Source: Anaeramoeba flamelloides | Lineage: Eukaryota > Metamonada > Anaeramoebidae | Assembly (NCBI GenBank): GCA_027625915.1 | Contig: JANTQA010000051.1 | Span: 3,782,501 to 3,846,500 of the forward strand | Length of the DNA: 64,000 bases | Reading direction: 5' to 3' | Part shown: one piece after another, positions 1 through 11,622 of the stretch | How positions within the stretch are numbered: the first letter of the stretch is position 1 | Layout: the number at the start of each line of letters is the position of its first letter | Made by a program: the position numbers and the translations under genes | Notes under the pieces: generated by a model | Seen by the model: the letters and a program-made list of their open reading frames with translations, nothing else | Databases searched by the model: none | What the model was told of the DNA's origin: nothing

Positions 1-94
1 ATATTTAATTTCTCCTTTTTCTATTAAATTTGAAAAAAAATGTGTAATGAAGAGATTGTATTCAATAAAATTATCTCCAAATTGCAGTGTGGGT

Positions 95-280
95 TTCAAG
101 AATTTAAAAGAATGGAGAAAAATCTATGATTTTACTCATTTTTTATTAAATTCTGGAAAATCTAGGCACTCTGCGGCACTCTACGGCACTTCCCATTATT
201 TTTTTTTTAATTTCAGAAATAAACCAGAAATTTATTTAATTTTTTGGTTTATTTCTAATAAAAAAAAAACATATACAATC
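95..280 (+). repeat. Fragment of dispersed repeat V
   Basis: Shares phrases with copies near 3230-3812 and 36510-37415, notably 'ggcactctacggcactt' and the stretch about a 'ctggaaaa' core. It has no coding capacity. Positions 281-728 and 841-1455 hold only AT-rich sequence in which I see no gene. Confidence 0.55.
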
Positions 281-728
281 CAAGTCACTCTATTGAATAA
301 TAAATTGATTTTTAGATTGTTTTTTCTCTTAGTTATTAATGTGGACAAGATTATAACTCATATAATATATTTTCTTTAAAAAATTACAAATAAAAAAAAT
401 GATTTTTCTAAATAAAAACAAGAAAAAGAGATGGTTGTGCAAGAAATAATAATGATTTCAATAAAAAATAATTATAAAAAAAATTATAAAGTTTTATTTT
501 TTTAACCAAAGTTTTAAATGAGTTATTATTTTTTTCCTTTCAAAACTTTTCCATTTTGTATCTTAATAATTACTGATTATTTAAATATTTTTTAGTAAAG
601 AATTTATACTTACGATTTAAATCAATAAAAAGAAAAAATATATTAAAACCTATTCAGCAGAATTTTATTTTTTCTCAAATTATTAGAACTTTGGATTATA
701 TCTATACTAAAGTCACAAAAAAGTTATA

Positions 729-840
729 AAAATCGCGATTATTCTGATCAAATCGCGATAATATCAGAAAATCGCGCTATTCAATATTATCACGATAATA
801 CCACAAATCGCGAGATTCTATAAAATCGTCATAATTATTT
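729..840. repeat. Tandem array with TCGCGA core
   Basis: About six imperfect 17-20 bp units carry aaatcgcga or a variant, with cores near 733, 753, 772, 791, 808 and 825. CG dinucleotides are rare elsewhere in this AT-rich sequence, so the cluster stands out. A last degenerate atcacgatattc lies near 890. It could be a minisatellite or a cluster of protein-binding sites; the sequence alone does not decide. Confidence 0.6.
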
Positions 841-1455
841 AAAAATCAAGAAAATTGCCAAAATATTGTGATTAAAAAGTAATCACGATATTCTATATTG
901 ATGGAATTTGAGGTTAATTCAGAAATATTTTAACAAAAAAATTTTTTTTGCTCAAAAAACAAATTATATGAAAAAAATTTATTCTTTTCAGAAACACAAA
1001 AACTGTGTGAACTATTTTTTTAATAATTGATTAATTACAAAATAATAATTTCTCAAGTTATAGTATTTTCCAAAATGAAAAAATTTATAAGAAAACTAAT
1101 TGTCATAAAAATTTTTATATTAAAAAATTAAAAACAAATATGAAACACATCTAATAAAGTTTTTAAATTTCAAAATCTTGAACCAATTAGAAAATAAATA
1201 AGGAGTTTTTATTTGGAATAATACTCTTTAATTTTTTTTTTTTTTTTTGTTGGTTTGAATTATTTGATTGTAAAAATTTCAAAATTTAAAAAAAAAATTT
1301 TTTTATCATTATGATTATTTTGAAATAAAATTTTTCATTGTTTTACTGAGAAATGAAACTATTTTTTTTTTTGAAATAGAAAAAAATATTTATTTTTTGG
1401 TTATTAAATGCTCTATTTAAATTAATAGATTAATCCTTTCACATATCAAAAAAAA

Positions 1456-4400
1456 TTAAATGATGTTGAATTGTTTCTTTAATCGAGTTAGATGTAAATT
1501 TAATGCCTTTGATCCTAATTGATAATATTCGGTAGCATCCTGAAGTTCTTCAACAATTAATTGTGGATCATCATCAGCTGTCAATTCAATCTGGTTTGTA
1601 TATAAAAATTTAATGAATATTTCGATTGATTCAACAGTTTTCCCCGAAAAGTCCTTTATACTATTAATGTTTTTATTTTCATTGATGTTATTAAACATTT
1701 CTCTAAATAATCCACTTTTAGCATACAGAACGAATTTATGAACGAAAATTTCTTCAAATTCTTCTTCTTCTTCATTATCGTCATATTCTTCCTCGTCATC
1801 AATTGTAACCTTGATTGTGAAATCTTTAGAATCATCATCCTTAAAAAGTTTAGCTAAATCAGATTTTAATTTATGAGAAATTGGGTTTTCAATTCCAAAT
1901 TTAAGACAGATTTTTTTCAAAATCATTGGTTTGGTGATTTTGTCTCCATATAGCCAATAAAAGAAAACTTCAAGTTCTTCATCAGTATGGTACGATAAGA
2001 TATCTTTAACATTTTCAATCGAAGAGCCAGTTCTAACAACAAGAAGTTCTTTATGAACCTTAAATTTTGAAATTTCAAAATCAGCACATTTTTCACTTTT
2101 AAAAAGTTCTAAAAATTCATTTGTGGATTCTTCTTCATCACAATGAAATACAAAAGAAGAATAGCAACCTGCATGTACTTTTAAATTTTGATCTTCGGAA
2201 ATTTCTTTAATAACCACTTCGTAAGGTTGAACTTGATTTGTGGTGGATCCATTTCCACATCTTCCATGTGCTATATTATTAATTGTAATTAATAATTAAA
2301 AATAAAATATTGAAAAATACAAAAAACAATAAAAAAGTAAAAGAAAAAACAAAATGAAATTCAAATAAATGAATCAATTTGATGAGTTTATAATAAGCAA
2401 AATTTTTAAAAAATCTTGTTTCAATTTGGAAATTTATTAAAATTTTTGATAAATGAAAAAGATAAATTGTTTGGGGAAAGTTGATAAAGATAAAAAATCA
2501 TAAAATCTGTTATTTAAATTTTCAAATCAGAAAAATTTTTTAAAGAATTTATTAAAATATTTAACTTCAGACAGGAATTGTGTATTTTTAAAAAATATGA
2601 TTTCGAAAAGAATAACATTACAAATTGTACTGTTGGTGTTAATCATATTAAAGAATGAACTAAAGCACACATAAATTAAAAAAATTAACAAAAAAAAAAA
2701 TAACAAAGAATTAATAATTAAATCTTGAAAAATAAAAGGAAATTTTCTTTGTCAATTAATAAATGATCATGAAATCAAACAACACACGATTACGAAAAAA
2801 TATTTTCAAAAAAAAATTAAATATTTGCTAATTTTATACTTTTTAATAACTTCAATTATAAAAAACAATATTGGTTTTAAAAAGATCTTTGATCAAAATT
2901 TATTTTTGAAAGATATTTTAGAATTTAAGTTGGAATATCGAATTTTCTAGGTATTACAGTCAAATATAAAACCCGGAAATTTCTGAAACCCGGTAATTCC
3001 ATTTTTCTGATCAATTGTAAATATTAGTAAAATGGAATTACCGGGTTTCAGAAATTTCCGGGTTTTAGATTTGACAGTTATTAAGATTTTTTTTCAATTT
3101 AATCGTAAAAAATTTTCAAATTTTTTTTCTTCCCAGTTAAGAGTTAATTTTTTATCTTTCAAAAGCATTTTAAATTTTATAAATATCTTCCAAATAGAGA
3201 ATCAATTATTTTGACGATTATTAAGAATTATTTATTGTTTTGAATCAAAAAAATGCCATTAGCTTTTCCAAAATTTAAAAGAATTGAATAAAATCAAAGA
3301 TTTTTCTCTATTCTTTTGAATCCTGGAAAAGTGAAGTTAGTTTTTTTAAATTTTTGAAATAAAGAGAAAATTTATTTAATTTTCGGTTTATTTCTCAAAT
3401 TAAAAAAAAATGTAGGAACTTGACGGACACTCTACACACTCTAGTTAGGTTTTCCAGAATTTAGAATAATAAAGTAAAATCTAGAGATTTTACTCTTTTC
3501 TTTTGAATTACTGGAAAACTTATGACACTACATATTTATCATTAGTAATTTTTTTTACCTTATTTCAGTTTTATTTGATGTGTACATTTTTCAAGACTAT
3601 TATTTATTATCTATCAAAGGAAATATCTCAAAGTTAAATTAAACTAAAATTCATTTTGTCAATTATTTCAATTTTTTAGCCTAAAAAACACAGACCATTT
3701 TTTCTATTCTAGAGAGTTTTAAAAATTGTAGTACTTCAAACAACAATAAATACAATAGCCTCAAGAATTTGAAGTTCTGATATTTTGGTTATATTGTAAA
3801 TAAACTTTATTATTAAAGGGGAATTAAAGTCTTTAAATTGGTATGGGTGTACCGACATTTTTTATTGTTTGCTTTTGAAGAATTTTTTTTTGTATTACTG
3901 AACCTCTTTGCTTTTGTGGTCTTGACCATTGGCCACAAATTCTCCCAAAATTGAAAGGATAAAACGAAAAAAAATTCTTCAAAAGCAAACAATAAAAAAT
4001 GTCGGTACACCCATACCAATTTAAATACTTTAATTTGTCCTTTAATGATGAAATGTTAATTATATTTTCGAATTTGTTTTATCTAATCGAAATTTTCAAT
4101 TTTATTTTTTCATAACAGTTCGTTATGATCTGTTTTATAACAAATTTTTTTTAAAATCATCAACTTTGTAAAAAATATTATTAATCTTTCATTGTTTGGG
4201 ACAAAAAAGTAAAATATTAGCGATATTTATCCTTTTTGTTCATTTCTAAAAAATAAAATAAAATAAAAAATTCATACTGGCATTTGAAATTTAAATGGGA
4301 AAAAAAAATTACAGCTCATTAACAGGTTTTCAATTCTTCAAAACTCACGTCATTTTGAACTGTTAATTCATCGAAAAAATATACGAATATATTCAAAAAA

Positions 4401-5358
4401 GGATCTGATATTATTACTGAAAATTTAAATGGGATAGAATTCCAGTTGATTATCTTTTTTTTTCAATTCTGAAATATGACTTTCCTTTGGATTCTGAGTT
4501 CACCTGAAAATGTGTCAATCCGAAACGATAAAAAAAAGAAGAAACATTCAAAGAAAAAGGGGCTCTTCAATTCCAGTTTATTTGGTTAAAAACTCTTCAC
4601 CAATGTGTTACAAGAAAAATTTGGAAAAAAAACTGAAGTGAAAATTCATCCCATTTATTATTCAAACACCAGTAGTTCTTTTCAAAATACGACACAAGTT
4701 CGATAAGTGTGTTCATGTTACTTTGTTTCAATATTTTTCTTTTTAATCAAATAAAAAAAAAAAAAAAAAAATGCAAGAACAAAGATATCTTTTTGAAAAA
4801 GGGTTTTTTAAAATGTATCAAATATTTTTTGGTGAAATTTGATTGTTATTTTAGGACTTGAGCAATTAATTTGAAGACAACAGTATAGAAAAGTAAAAAT
4901 ACTTTTGGGAAAAAGGGGAAAAAAAAAAAGGTAAAACAGAGAATTAAAAAAGAAAGGAAAAGGAAAAGAAAAAGAAAAAGATAAATAAATTGAAAAAGAA
5001 CTTACCTCCATATCCCCAACAATAAATTCTTGAGTCTTCTGTTAAAAGAATTGTATGCTCACAACCACAGTCAAAGGATTTAATTAATTTGTCTTGAAAA
5101 AAAGGGATTGGCGTAAAAACATTAAGTTCTTTGTTTAGTCCATTTATTGTACTACTACCGGTTGTTAACAAAACCTGAGAATTATTTTGTTCTCCCAAAA
5201 TTAAAGAATGGAAATACCCACTCGTTTGGTATTGGTGTTCAAATCCCTCTGGGAGTTTAACCTTAACAGGTACTTTAACATTTTGATTTGAACCGTTTCC
5301 CAGATTACCACTTCCGTTACTTTGTTTTGTTAAAAAAAAAAAAAAAAATATTACAAAT

Positions 5359-5394
<36 letters not shown>

Positions 5395-6066
5395 AGTGAG
5401 AAAAATTGATTTGTTGTTCCATTTTTACTGAATTTTTCCAAATTGTGAATTACAAACTTACTTTCCAGAAGCATACAAACCATCTTCCTTTAGGAAATGA
5501 AAAAAATAGCTAATTTTGCCACTGTAAACACCAAGCACATCCGATTCAAGTTTTGTAATTGTGCTTTGGTTACCTTTTGGACCTAGACCCAAATCACCGT
5601 ATTGATTCGATCCACAACCATAAAGCTCGCCGTTTTCACACAAAAAGTAACTCTGCTGATAGCCAAGAACTATTTGCTTCAGTGTCAACCCTTTTTCATT
5701 AAAGAAATTAACCTTAAATGGCGTGTCAACATTTGTTTGGTTCCCATTACCAAGCTGACCTGCGGTATTCCTTCCAAGCATGTAGACATCATTTTCATAT
5801 GTTACAAATGCATAATGCCAGGTGCCGCACCATATTTTCTTCACGTTTTCAACTTTGACTTCTTTGTTGTTTTCGTTTGTGCCAAATTGGTACATTTTCC
5901 CTTCTTTATTTAAAAAGATTGATCCTTGATGGAAACAACCAATGTCCTTTAGATCCAAAAGCGGCTCCTTGAGATCAATTTTTACAGGTTTGTTTTGGTC
6001 ACCAGATGGCTTACATCCTAAAATATTTTTGCAATTGTCACCGAAAGCAAAATTTGGTTGAGTCAT
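1456..6066 (-). CDS. RCC1-repeat / tandem BTB domain protein, 3 exons
   Basis: Three exons read 6066-5462, 5319-5006 and 2270-1456 on the minus strand, joined at GTAAGT donors and AG acceptors with frame kept (1734 nt, 577 aa). Both junctions restore RCC1 repeats: ASGNNGSGNLGNGS across intron 1 and WGYGAHGRCGNGS across intron 2. Residues 1 to about 340 form an RCC1 beta-propeller (repeated GxxxxGQLGNG-like blades); about 365-425 is a divergent BTB half and about 455-565 a fuller BTB/POZ domain (VHKFVLYAKSGLFREMF, then FIKFLYTNQIEL). BTB domains usually dimerise or bind cullin-3, and RCC1 propellers bind partner proteins, so an E3-adaptor or signalling scaffold role is likely but inferred. Intron 1 (142 nt) carries a long A/T homopolymer. 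Intron 2 is 2735 nt because it contains elements at 2955-3080 and 3817-4041 plus a repeat V copy. A paralogue of the BTB half lies at 56834-57460. Confidence 0.88.
2955..3080. mobile_element. Palindromic MITE, 126 bp, in intron 2
   Basis: Two arms of about 50 bp are almost perfect inverted copies (left from 2957 beginning ACAGTCAAAT, right ending ATTTGACAGT), separated by a short spacer. Both arms contain AAAACCCGGAAATTTC. The ends resemble those of the CAGTC MITE family in the right part of the window, but the interior is unrelated. The RNA would form a strong hairpin in the pre-mRNA of the host gene. Confidence 0.75.
3230..3812 (+). repeat. Dispersed repeat V copy
   Basis: Aligns by eye along its length with 36510-37415 (shared gtagtac, acaataaatacaatagcctcaa and tatattg stretches). 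The two copies share the same right flank except that here a TTAA-flanked element follows at 3813. Non-coding. Confidence 0.65.
3817..4041. mobile_element. TTAA-flanked palindromic MITE (piggyBac-like target)
   Basis: Arms of about 70 bp are inverted copies (left AGGGGAATTAAAG, right CTTTAATTTGTCCT) and both ends abut TTAA (3813-3816 and 4042-4045). The paralogous V repeat at 37401-37425 has a single TTAA (37415-37418) at this point, i.e. an empty site. A TTAA target duplicate is the signature of piggyBac-superfamily transposition; superfamily assignment is otherwise inference. Confidence 0.7.
4046..4990. other. Intron sequence, related to repeat Z in part
   Basis: Remaining part of intron 2 of the RCC1-BTB gene. 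A stretch near 4550-4690 resembles part of repeat Z (compare 39440-39580). No coding signal. Confidence 0.4.
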
Positions 6067-6144
6067 TTTGGAAAGAAAAATTAAATATTTTTATTTTCAA
6101 AGATAAATTTATTAAAAAAATGATCTATGAAGGTTTGATATAAA

Positions 6145-6300
6145 ATGATCTGTGTTCCCAAAGTCGTTCAATTTTTGGAAATTGCGGAATCAGAAGATTT
6201 GAAAATTTGGAATCATAATATTAAGATGAAAAAATGTATTGGAATCTCTTTTTATCAACACTTTCTACTTGTTAAAGTCCCTTTGAAGTATAATTTTTCA
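6145..6300 (+). pseudogene. Possible RCC1-like gene fragment
   Basis: An open stretch just upstream of, and divergent from, the RCC1-BTB gene encodes about 48 residues (FLEIAESEDLKIW, then KKCIGISFYQHFLLV) whose rhythm resembles one RCC1 blade of Anaeramoeba-type proteins. After residue 50 it turns into low-complexity sequence. No partner exon was found. It may be a fragment of a second RCC1 paralogue or chance. Confidence 0.22.
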
Positions 6301-6378
6301 AAAACATCAAATATTATAATATTCTTCTTATTTCGAGTAAATCAAAAAAAGAATTTTTTCTTGTACCAAAACTTCTAA

Positions 6379-7179
6379 AAAAAAAAAGTTTCTTTTAGAT
6401 TCCATTTGAAAGTAAAATTTTTTTCCAATAAGTAATAAACATAAAAATACCAGAACTGGCGAAAAGGTTGATCAAAACTAAAATCACAAAAAGAAAAACC
6501 CCAAATATTTAGTTTTTTGAGAAAATATTAAATTCTTTTTTAAAATAAAAAAAAAAAATTAATTAATTATTAAATTTTGAGAGTGATGGGAATCTATTAT
6601 AAATAAAATTAAACAAGAAATAACTTAAAATTTAGTAATTGAAATTAACAAAGAAACATTGATTACTTTGTATCAAAATTTGATTTATTTGAGGTTTTTT
6701 TCCAAAAAACAATCAAAATGTAAATTCGGGAAATGATCTCTTAGCAAAATAATTTTGATTATTCACTGTTGTTTTTAATTCTTTTCTGATTTCAAAACTT
6801 CTTCTTCTTGTTTAGAATTTTCAACCCAACCAATATCTTGAACAAAATTACTTTTCATATTTATTTGGATTCTTTAAATAAGATTGATAGATAAAAAACA
6901 TGTATATAAAAAATTGATATTATTAGTAACTGTTTCATTTTCCTTCAGATTGTTGTCATCAAAAACAGTTATAATCACATGAGATTCCCATGTTATCATG
7001 ACTACTATTTGTTACAAAATAAATTGAATAAATTTTTCATTTATCTTTCCAAAAAAAGGTTTAAAATCCAGTAGAATTTCAATTTTTTTTAAAAATATAA
7101 GAGTGATGATGAAAATCATATTTATTTAAACCCAATTGAAAATAAAAATTATTAAGAATATCTTATTAAAATTCAGAAA
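6379..7179. other. Intergenic AT-rich sequence
   Basis: I see no gene, strong repeat or RNA structure here. Confidence 0.4.
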
Positions 7180-9180
7180 ATATATAATAATGGGCCGATT
7201 AACACATATCAGAATAATATCGAATATATTAAAAAATCATCAATTTTATTTATTCAGAAAAAAGGAAACGGAAGTATATAGCTTTAAATTATAGACCAAT
7301 TTCTATTAACCAAAGTCTACCAAGATTATTTTTTGTATTTTATATAAAATAATTGAACCTTATTAGGAATTTTTTCATAAATTTCAATTTGGTTTTCGAA
7401 AAAAATATGATACTCGAATATACAAGAATAAATATGAAAGTTGCAAAAAATAGAGTTTTTAAATTTTAGAGATAAATAAAGTGTTCTATGCAATTATCCA
7501 CAATTTTTGTTATAGTAAATATAATATTCGATTGTCTTAATAGACTAATAAAAATTTTAATCAAAAAACCGTTTGGTAAAATAACAGTCTTTCAATTTTT
7601 TTTTTAAACAAATCATTTTTCAAACAATGTATTAGTATTAACCAAACGGTTTTTTGATTATAAAATAAATTTGATACCAAAAATAAAAATAGAGATTTCT
7701 TTTACTATTACCAAATTGTGGGTAATTACATAGAACACTTTATTTATCGCTAAAATTGTAAAAACTCTATTTTTTGCAACATTCATATTTACTCTTATGT
7801 AATATTATCAAACTTCTTAAATACGTAAAATACAATAAAATCAAATAAAGAAAGAGAAAATGATAAAATTTATATTATAATGATTGATATAGTAAAATAT
7901 TTTGATTCCATTTATTATAAACTAATAATAATAACAATAAGAATTTTTTTTTTAAAAAGAAACTATTAAAATTTTTTATTAAAATATTAGCAAGGAGAAG
8001 GACTTGATATCTTTCAAGAAGAATTTTTATCGCTTTTTTATTTGCTCTAATTTCAAATTTTCATTTACTAAAAACCATAGCCTTAAAAAACCATTGTAAA
8101 ATGTTTACAGAGGATTTAAACATTTTAATTAGAAAAGTAAATAAAAATCAATTAAATCAGAAATTAAATTCAATATATGAAATTATTATTCAATTTGAAT
8201 TAAAACCTGATAAATGTAAACCAATTGTATCAAAATATTTAAAAAAAATTAAATATTTGTATTTTTATTTAGATAAAATTTCATATAGTTTATAATTTCA
8301 AAAAATCAAAAAAAAAAAACATATAACAACTGTAAAACAACTAAACTATAAAAATTCTCTTAATAATAGTTTAAAAATTAGATTTTTTAAATATTTTATA
8401 AAAAAAAATTGATATATGGAGTTAGAAATATATAATTATGAAATAAAAAATTGAAATTATTTAAATTCTCAGATTAATTAATGCATTACTAGAAATATAC
8501 AATAAACAGAAATAAGCTATTTCTTCTTTACAAAACAGTATTTAAAATCGAAAAAAGGATAATTTCTTTAAATAAAAAGAAATTTAAATTCAAAAAGAAA
8601 TTAGAATAGTTATCTCTTCCTAATTTAGAAAAAATAATAAAATTTAACCAAAGAATAATTAACAAAATCCATTGGAATTCAAAAGATATTAAAAGAACTA
8701 AAAAATTGAAATATACAAATACAAATATAATGAGTTATTGAATTCTTCAAGTTGGGGGATACAAAAAATATTTCAAAAAAAATAAAATCTCAATATTATT
8801 TATTTAAAACTCAAAAATTATTAAGTTATCGAAAAATCTCAACAATTAAAAAATTTAGAACATTCACTATCTGCTTAAATAGATAGTACCAGGTAAAAAT
8901 TATCAATTAAAAAAATTTTTTTATCCATAATGTTTAAAGTGTGGACAGAAGGAAATTATAGAATATATTGATCATTTTTTATCGGTCTGCCCTTCCTATG
9001 AAAAAGATAGATTGATTTTTCTGAATAAATTATAGAGAAATAAAATCTTAATGAAATAATTTTAAACTGTGATCATTTGAAATTATAAAAATTAATTAAT
9101 AATAGCGGAATATATGATTTATACATTAAATTTCATAAAGGAAATTTAATTCAACTGGTAACTAGAGTGTAATTTACACT
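7180..9180 (+). mobile_element. Decayed LINE (non-LTR retrotransposon)
   Basis: Scattered reverse-transcriptase blocks appear in order on the plus strand: NYRPISI (near 7288), QFGFRKKYDT (near 7390), IMIDIVKYFDSIYYKLI (motif A, near 7890), a degenerate QGEGLDIF (motif B, near 7995) and FTEDLNILIR (motif C, where YADD would be, 8101). A C-terminal Cys/His cluster (CLKCGQK then DHFLSVCPSY) lies near 8930-9000, as in many LINE proteins. Frames change and stops interrupt it throughout, so it is inactive. The 64-codon open stretch at 8101-8292 is the best-preserved part. A palindromic element (7421-7802) interrupts it right after the QFGFRKKYDT block. Confidence 0.8.
7421..7802. mobile_element. 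Nested-palindrome element, family P, copy 1
   Basis: Outer inverted arms start TACAAGAATAAATATG and end CATATTTACTCTTATGTA, with a shared TTGCAAAAAATAGAGTTTT core. A second inverted pair (AATCAAAAAACCGTTTGGT near 7557 and its complement near 7640) sits inside. Inserted into the LINE. Related copies are at 61728-62099 and, degraded, about 31803-32100. Confidence 0.75.
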
Positions 9181-9205
9181 TCTTCGATAATAAAAAATAA
9201 ATTTA
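9155..9205 (+). repeat. End fragment of dispersed repeat W
   Basis: The phrase agagtgtaatttacacttct matches the end of repeat W copies at 19280, 37490 and 54850. It lies directly after the LINE. Confidence 0.45.
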
Positions 9206-9840
9206 TGTTTTTTTAAAAATTTTTTATTTTCAAAGTTAGTTAAAAAATAATATTTTGTGATCTTTTGTTTTTTTTTATAATCAGCAAAATATTGAGAAAA
9301 CTGGTTTCATTTTTTATATTTATTTAATTTAGGGCTGAAAAATAAAAATGAACAAAAAAAATTGACAATGTTGAAGATTTTTGTGTTGAAATTGGAAAGG
9401 GAATTTCTTTCCTAAAAATGACATTAATTATTGAGTAATTGGGTCATCTGAACATAATAAATTAATTTTTGTTTTAAAATGGTTTTAAAATGTTAATTTT
9501 GAATAATAAAAATACTCAATCACCTTTGGAATATTTTCAATAAGACAAAGATAAAAGAAAAAGATAATAATGAAAAAGAAAAACTGTACAATAATTTAAA
9601 ACAAGTAACAATTTGATAAATGATTAATTAAAGATATTCTGAAAATTTTATCAATTTACAATCATACTGATAGTCCACTGGAAAGTTTTAATATAATAAA
9701 TAAAATTTTCTCTGTGCTTTACGGTTGCATTCATATGAACTGACAAATATAAACAATACAATGAAAATTTTATGAAATTAAATTTTTCAAATAATTTTTA
9801 ATCTTATTTTTTTGTATTATAGAAACAGTAAGGAAAAATA
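9206..9840. other. Intergenic AT-rich sequence
   Basis: Contains no coding signal I can support. Confidence 0.4.
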
Positions 9841-9978
9841 TTATCTTGTATCTGATTTTGAAATATATTATTTTGGTTCTTAGCTGGTTGATCTTGAACT
9901 TAGTATTATTTTTAATATTTGTATAATAAAAGATCTTCCAGTCAAAGGGACACAAGTTGTAGGTAGGTGAATTATATC

Positions 9979-10516
9979 TAAACTAAAATTCAAAAATTTC
10001 CACACAGCTAAAACGTTCCAAACAATCACAATAATACAATTTCATTGAAATTGGAGATAATTTTGAATTTTTGTAAAATATGAAAATCATTTTTTCATCT
10101 TTTAGTTTTTGTTTTGATTTCATTGTTTGAATTACGTAATTTGTTTCGTTGGATCAAAAATTTTTTCGAACAATTGATATCATGGTTAAAGTCAAGTTGT
10201 TCAAAATAGAAGAACTCAAATAAAATTAGTTGGTAGTATCTAACCATTTGATCGATCAATAATCCTAATAGAATTTCAACATATTTACCAAAGTATTTTT
10301 TTGTTTTGCTCTCTCCAAAATTTTTGACACACCCTTGATTTATTTGTATTGATAATTATTTATTTATTGTTTTTTGAGTATTGTAATTTATGAAGAAGTG
10401 TTAACATTTCAATTAGTGAATGGTTCTAATTTGGTAAATCTTCTTGAATTGATTAAATAAGTTTTTTTCTTCACAAATTGAATTTTGGTGTGTTAAAAAT
10501 TTTGAATTGGGGTTTA
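9979..10516 (-). mobile_element. Dispersed repeat X, copy A
   Basis: About 540 bp with imperfect 30-bp inverted ends (TAAACTAAAATTCAAAA at one end, a TAAACCCCAATTCAAAA-like end at the other). Other copies are at 13875, 17660, 43463, 49812, 54670, 55446 and 56268. It encodes nothing and is probably a non-autonomous DNA transposon. Confidence 0.65.
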
Positions 10517-11326
10517 TTTAAAATTTTTGGATGGAGATTAAAGGGAAAAAGTTATTTTGGATAATTGAAATCTCTATTTTTGACAATTTTGCACATTTTC
10601 ATATTTTTTTTCATTCATCTTTTGAAACCTAATTCATTTGAATTTTTACTATTTACTGTAAGACCGGTTGTTAATGGTGTTGAAAATTTGTTATTCAAAT
10701 GTTGCTGAAAGATTGAAAATGATTTAAGAGAAATTTGTTTTATTTCATTTGGGATTATATGTGGATCTTCAATTGAAATTCAAACTGAACATTATTTTTT
10801 TTTCTCAATAGGTCAACTAATTATTTCCGTTTTTCAATTTAAAAACAATATATTGATTTCTTCGTTTTATTTCCATATATTTATCAATTATTCTTTGGTG
10901 TTTAACATTCTACTTATTTCTTAGTTGTTCTTCAAAGGTCATTATAAAAAAGAATTGAAAATGAATAAAATGTTGGGCAACTTTGACAGAAAAAAAGTTT
11001 AGTTACTAAAAAATGATTTTTTTTTTTATTTTTCAAAATCAGAATTTATGGGTTTTATACTCATAGATTAGAAGATAAGTAATAAAAAAAAATAAATTTT
11101 GGGTTTTTAATTGAAATTTTTCTTTCCCTTTGGCTCAATTACCTAAAAAAAAATAAATTTTCATAAACAATATAAAACCAAACAAATAATAAATAAAAAG
11201 TTTCAATTTGGCAAAGTACAATTCAGATTTTTTATAACTTGTGCTCCAGACTTTACTCTTAGACTCTCTAAAAACCTATTTCGGAAAAAAATGAACAAAT
11301 TCACTTTTAGTAGGTATTAAACAACT
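10517..11326. other. Non-coding, inside block U
   Basis: AT-rich; no gene or further repeat recognised. Confidence 0.35.
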
Positions 11327-11622
11327 ATTAAAATTAATACCAAGTTGAAGATCAACCAGCTAAGAACCAAAACAACATGTCACCACATCTAACACAAGAT
11401 AATCTACTTTTCAAGTTTCAGGGATTGTAAACCTTAACAAAAAAAATTAAATTAAAAAGCCAATTTATGAAAGACAACAATCCCAAAACATACGAAAGGA
11501 ATAATGAGGAATTTTTTTGTTTGACAATTTCACCCTTCAAATCAATTTGAAAAAAAATTTTGAAAAAATCATTTTTTATTCTTACATTTTTTTTCAAAGA
11601 ATAAACAACAGAAAGAAAATTT

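Larger units (their letters stand above)
9841..11402. repeat. 1.5-kb block bounded by 75-bp inverted repeats (family U)
   Basis: The arm at 9841-9915 (core TTCTTAGCTGGTTGATCTTG) reappears inverted at 11327-11402 and once more, alone, at 53030-53105. The enclosed block contains repeat X copy A. The layout is that of a non-autonomous transposon with long inverted ends, or of two independent inserts. The right arm ends about 220 bp before the Psf3-PHD start codon. Confidence 0.5.

Noticed and set aside
47-379. 110-codon plus-strand frame
   Set aside because: Covers repeat V sequence and Phe/Ile/Lys low complexity; no homologous frame in other V copies.
10228-10240. TAG-TTG-GTAG resembling a micro-exon
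   Set aside because: It lies within repeat X outside any gene, as a chance match; it shows the background level of the pattern.
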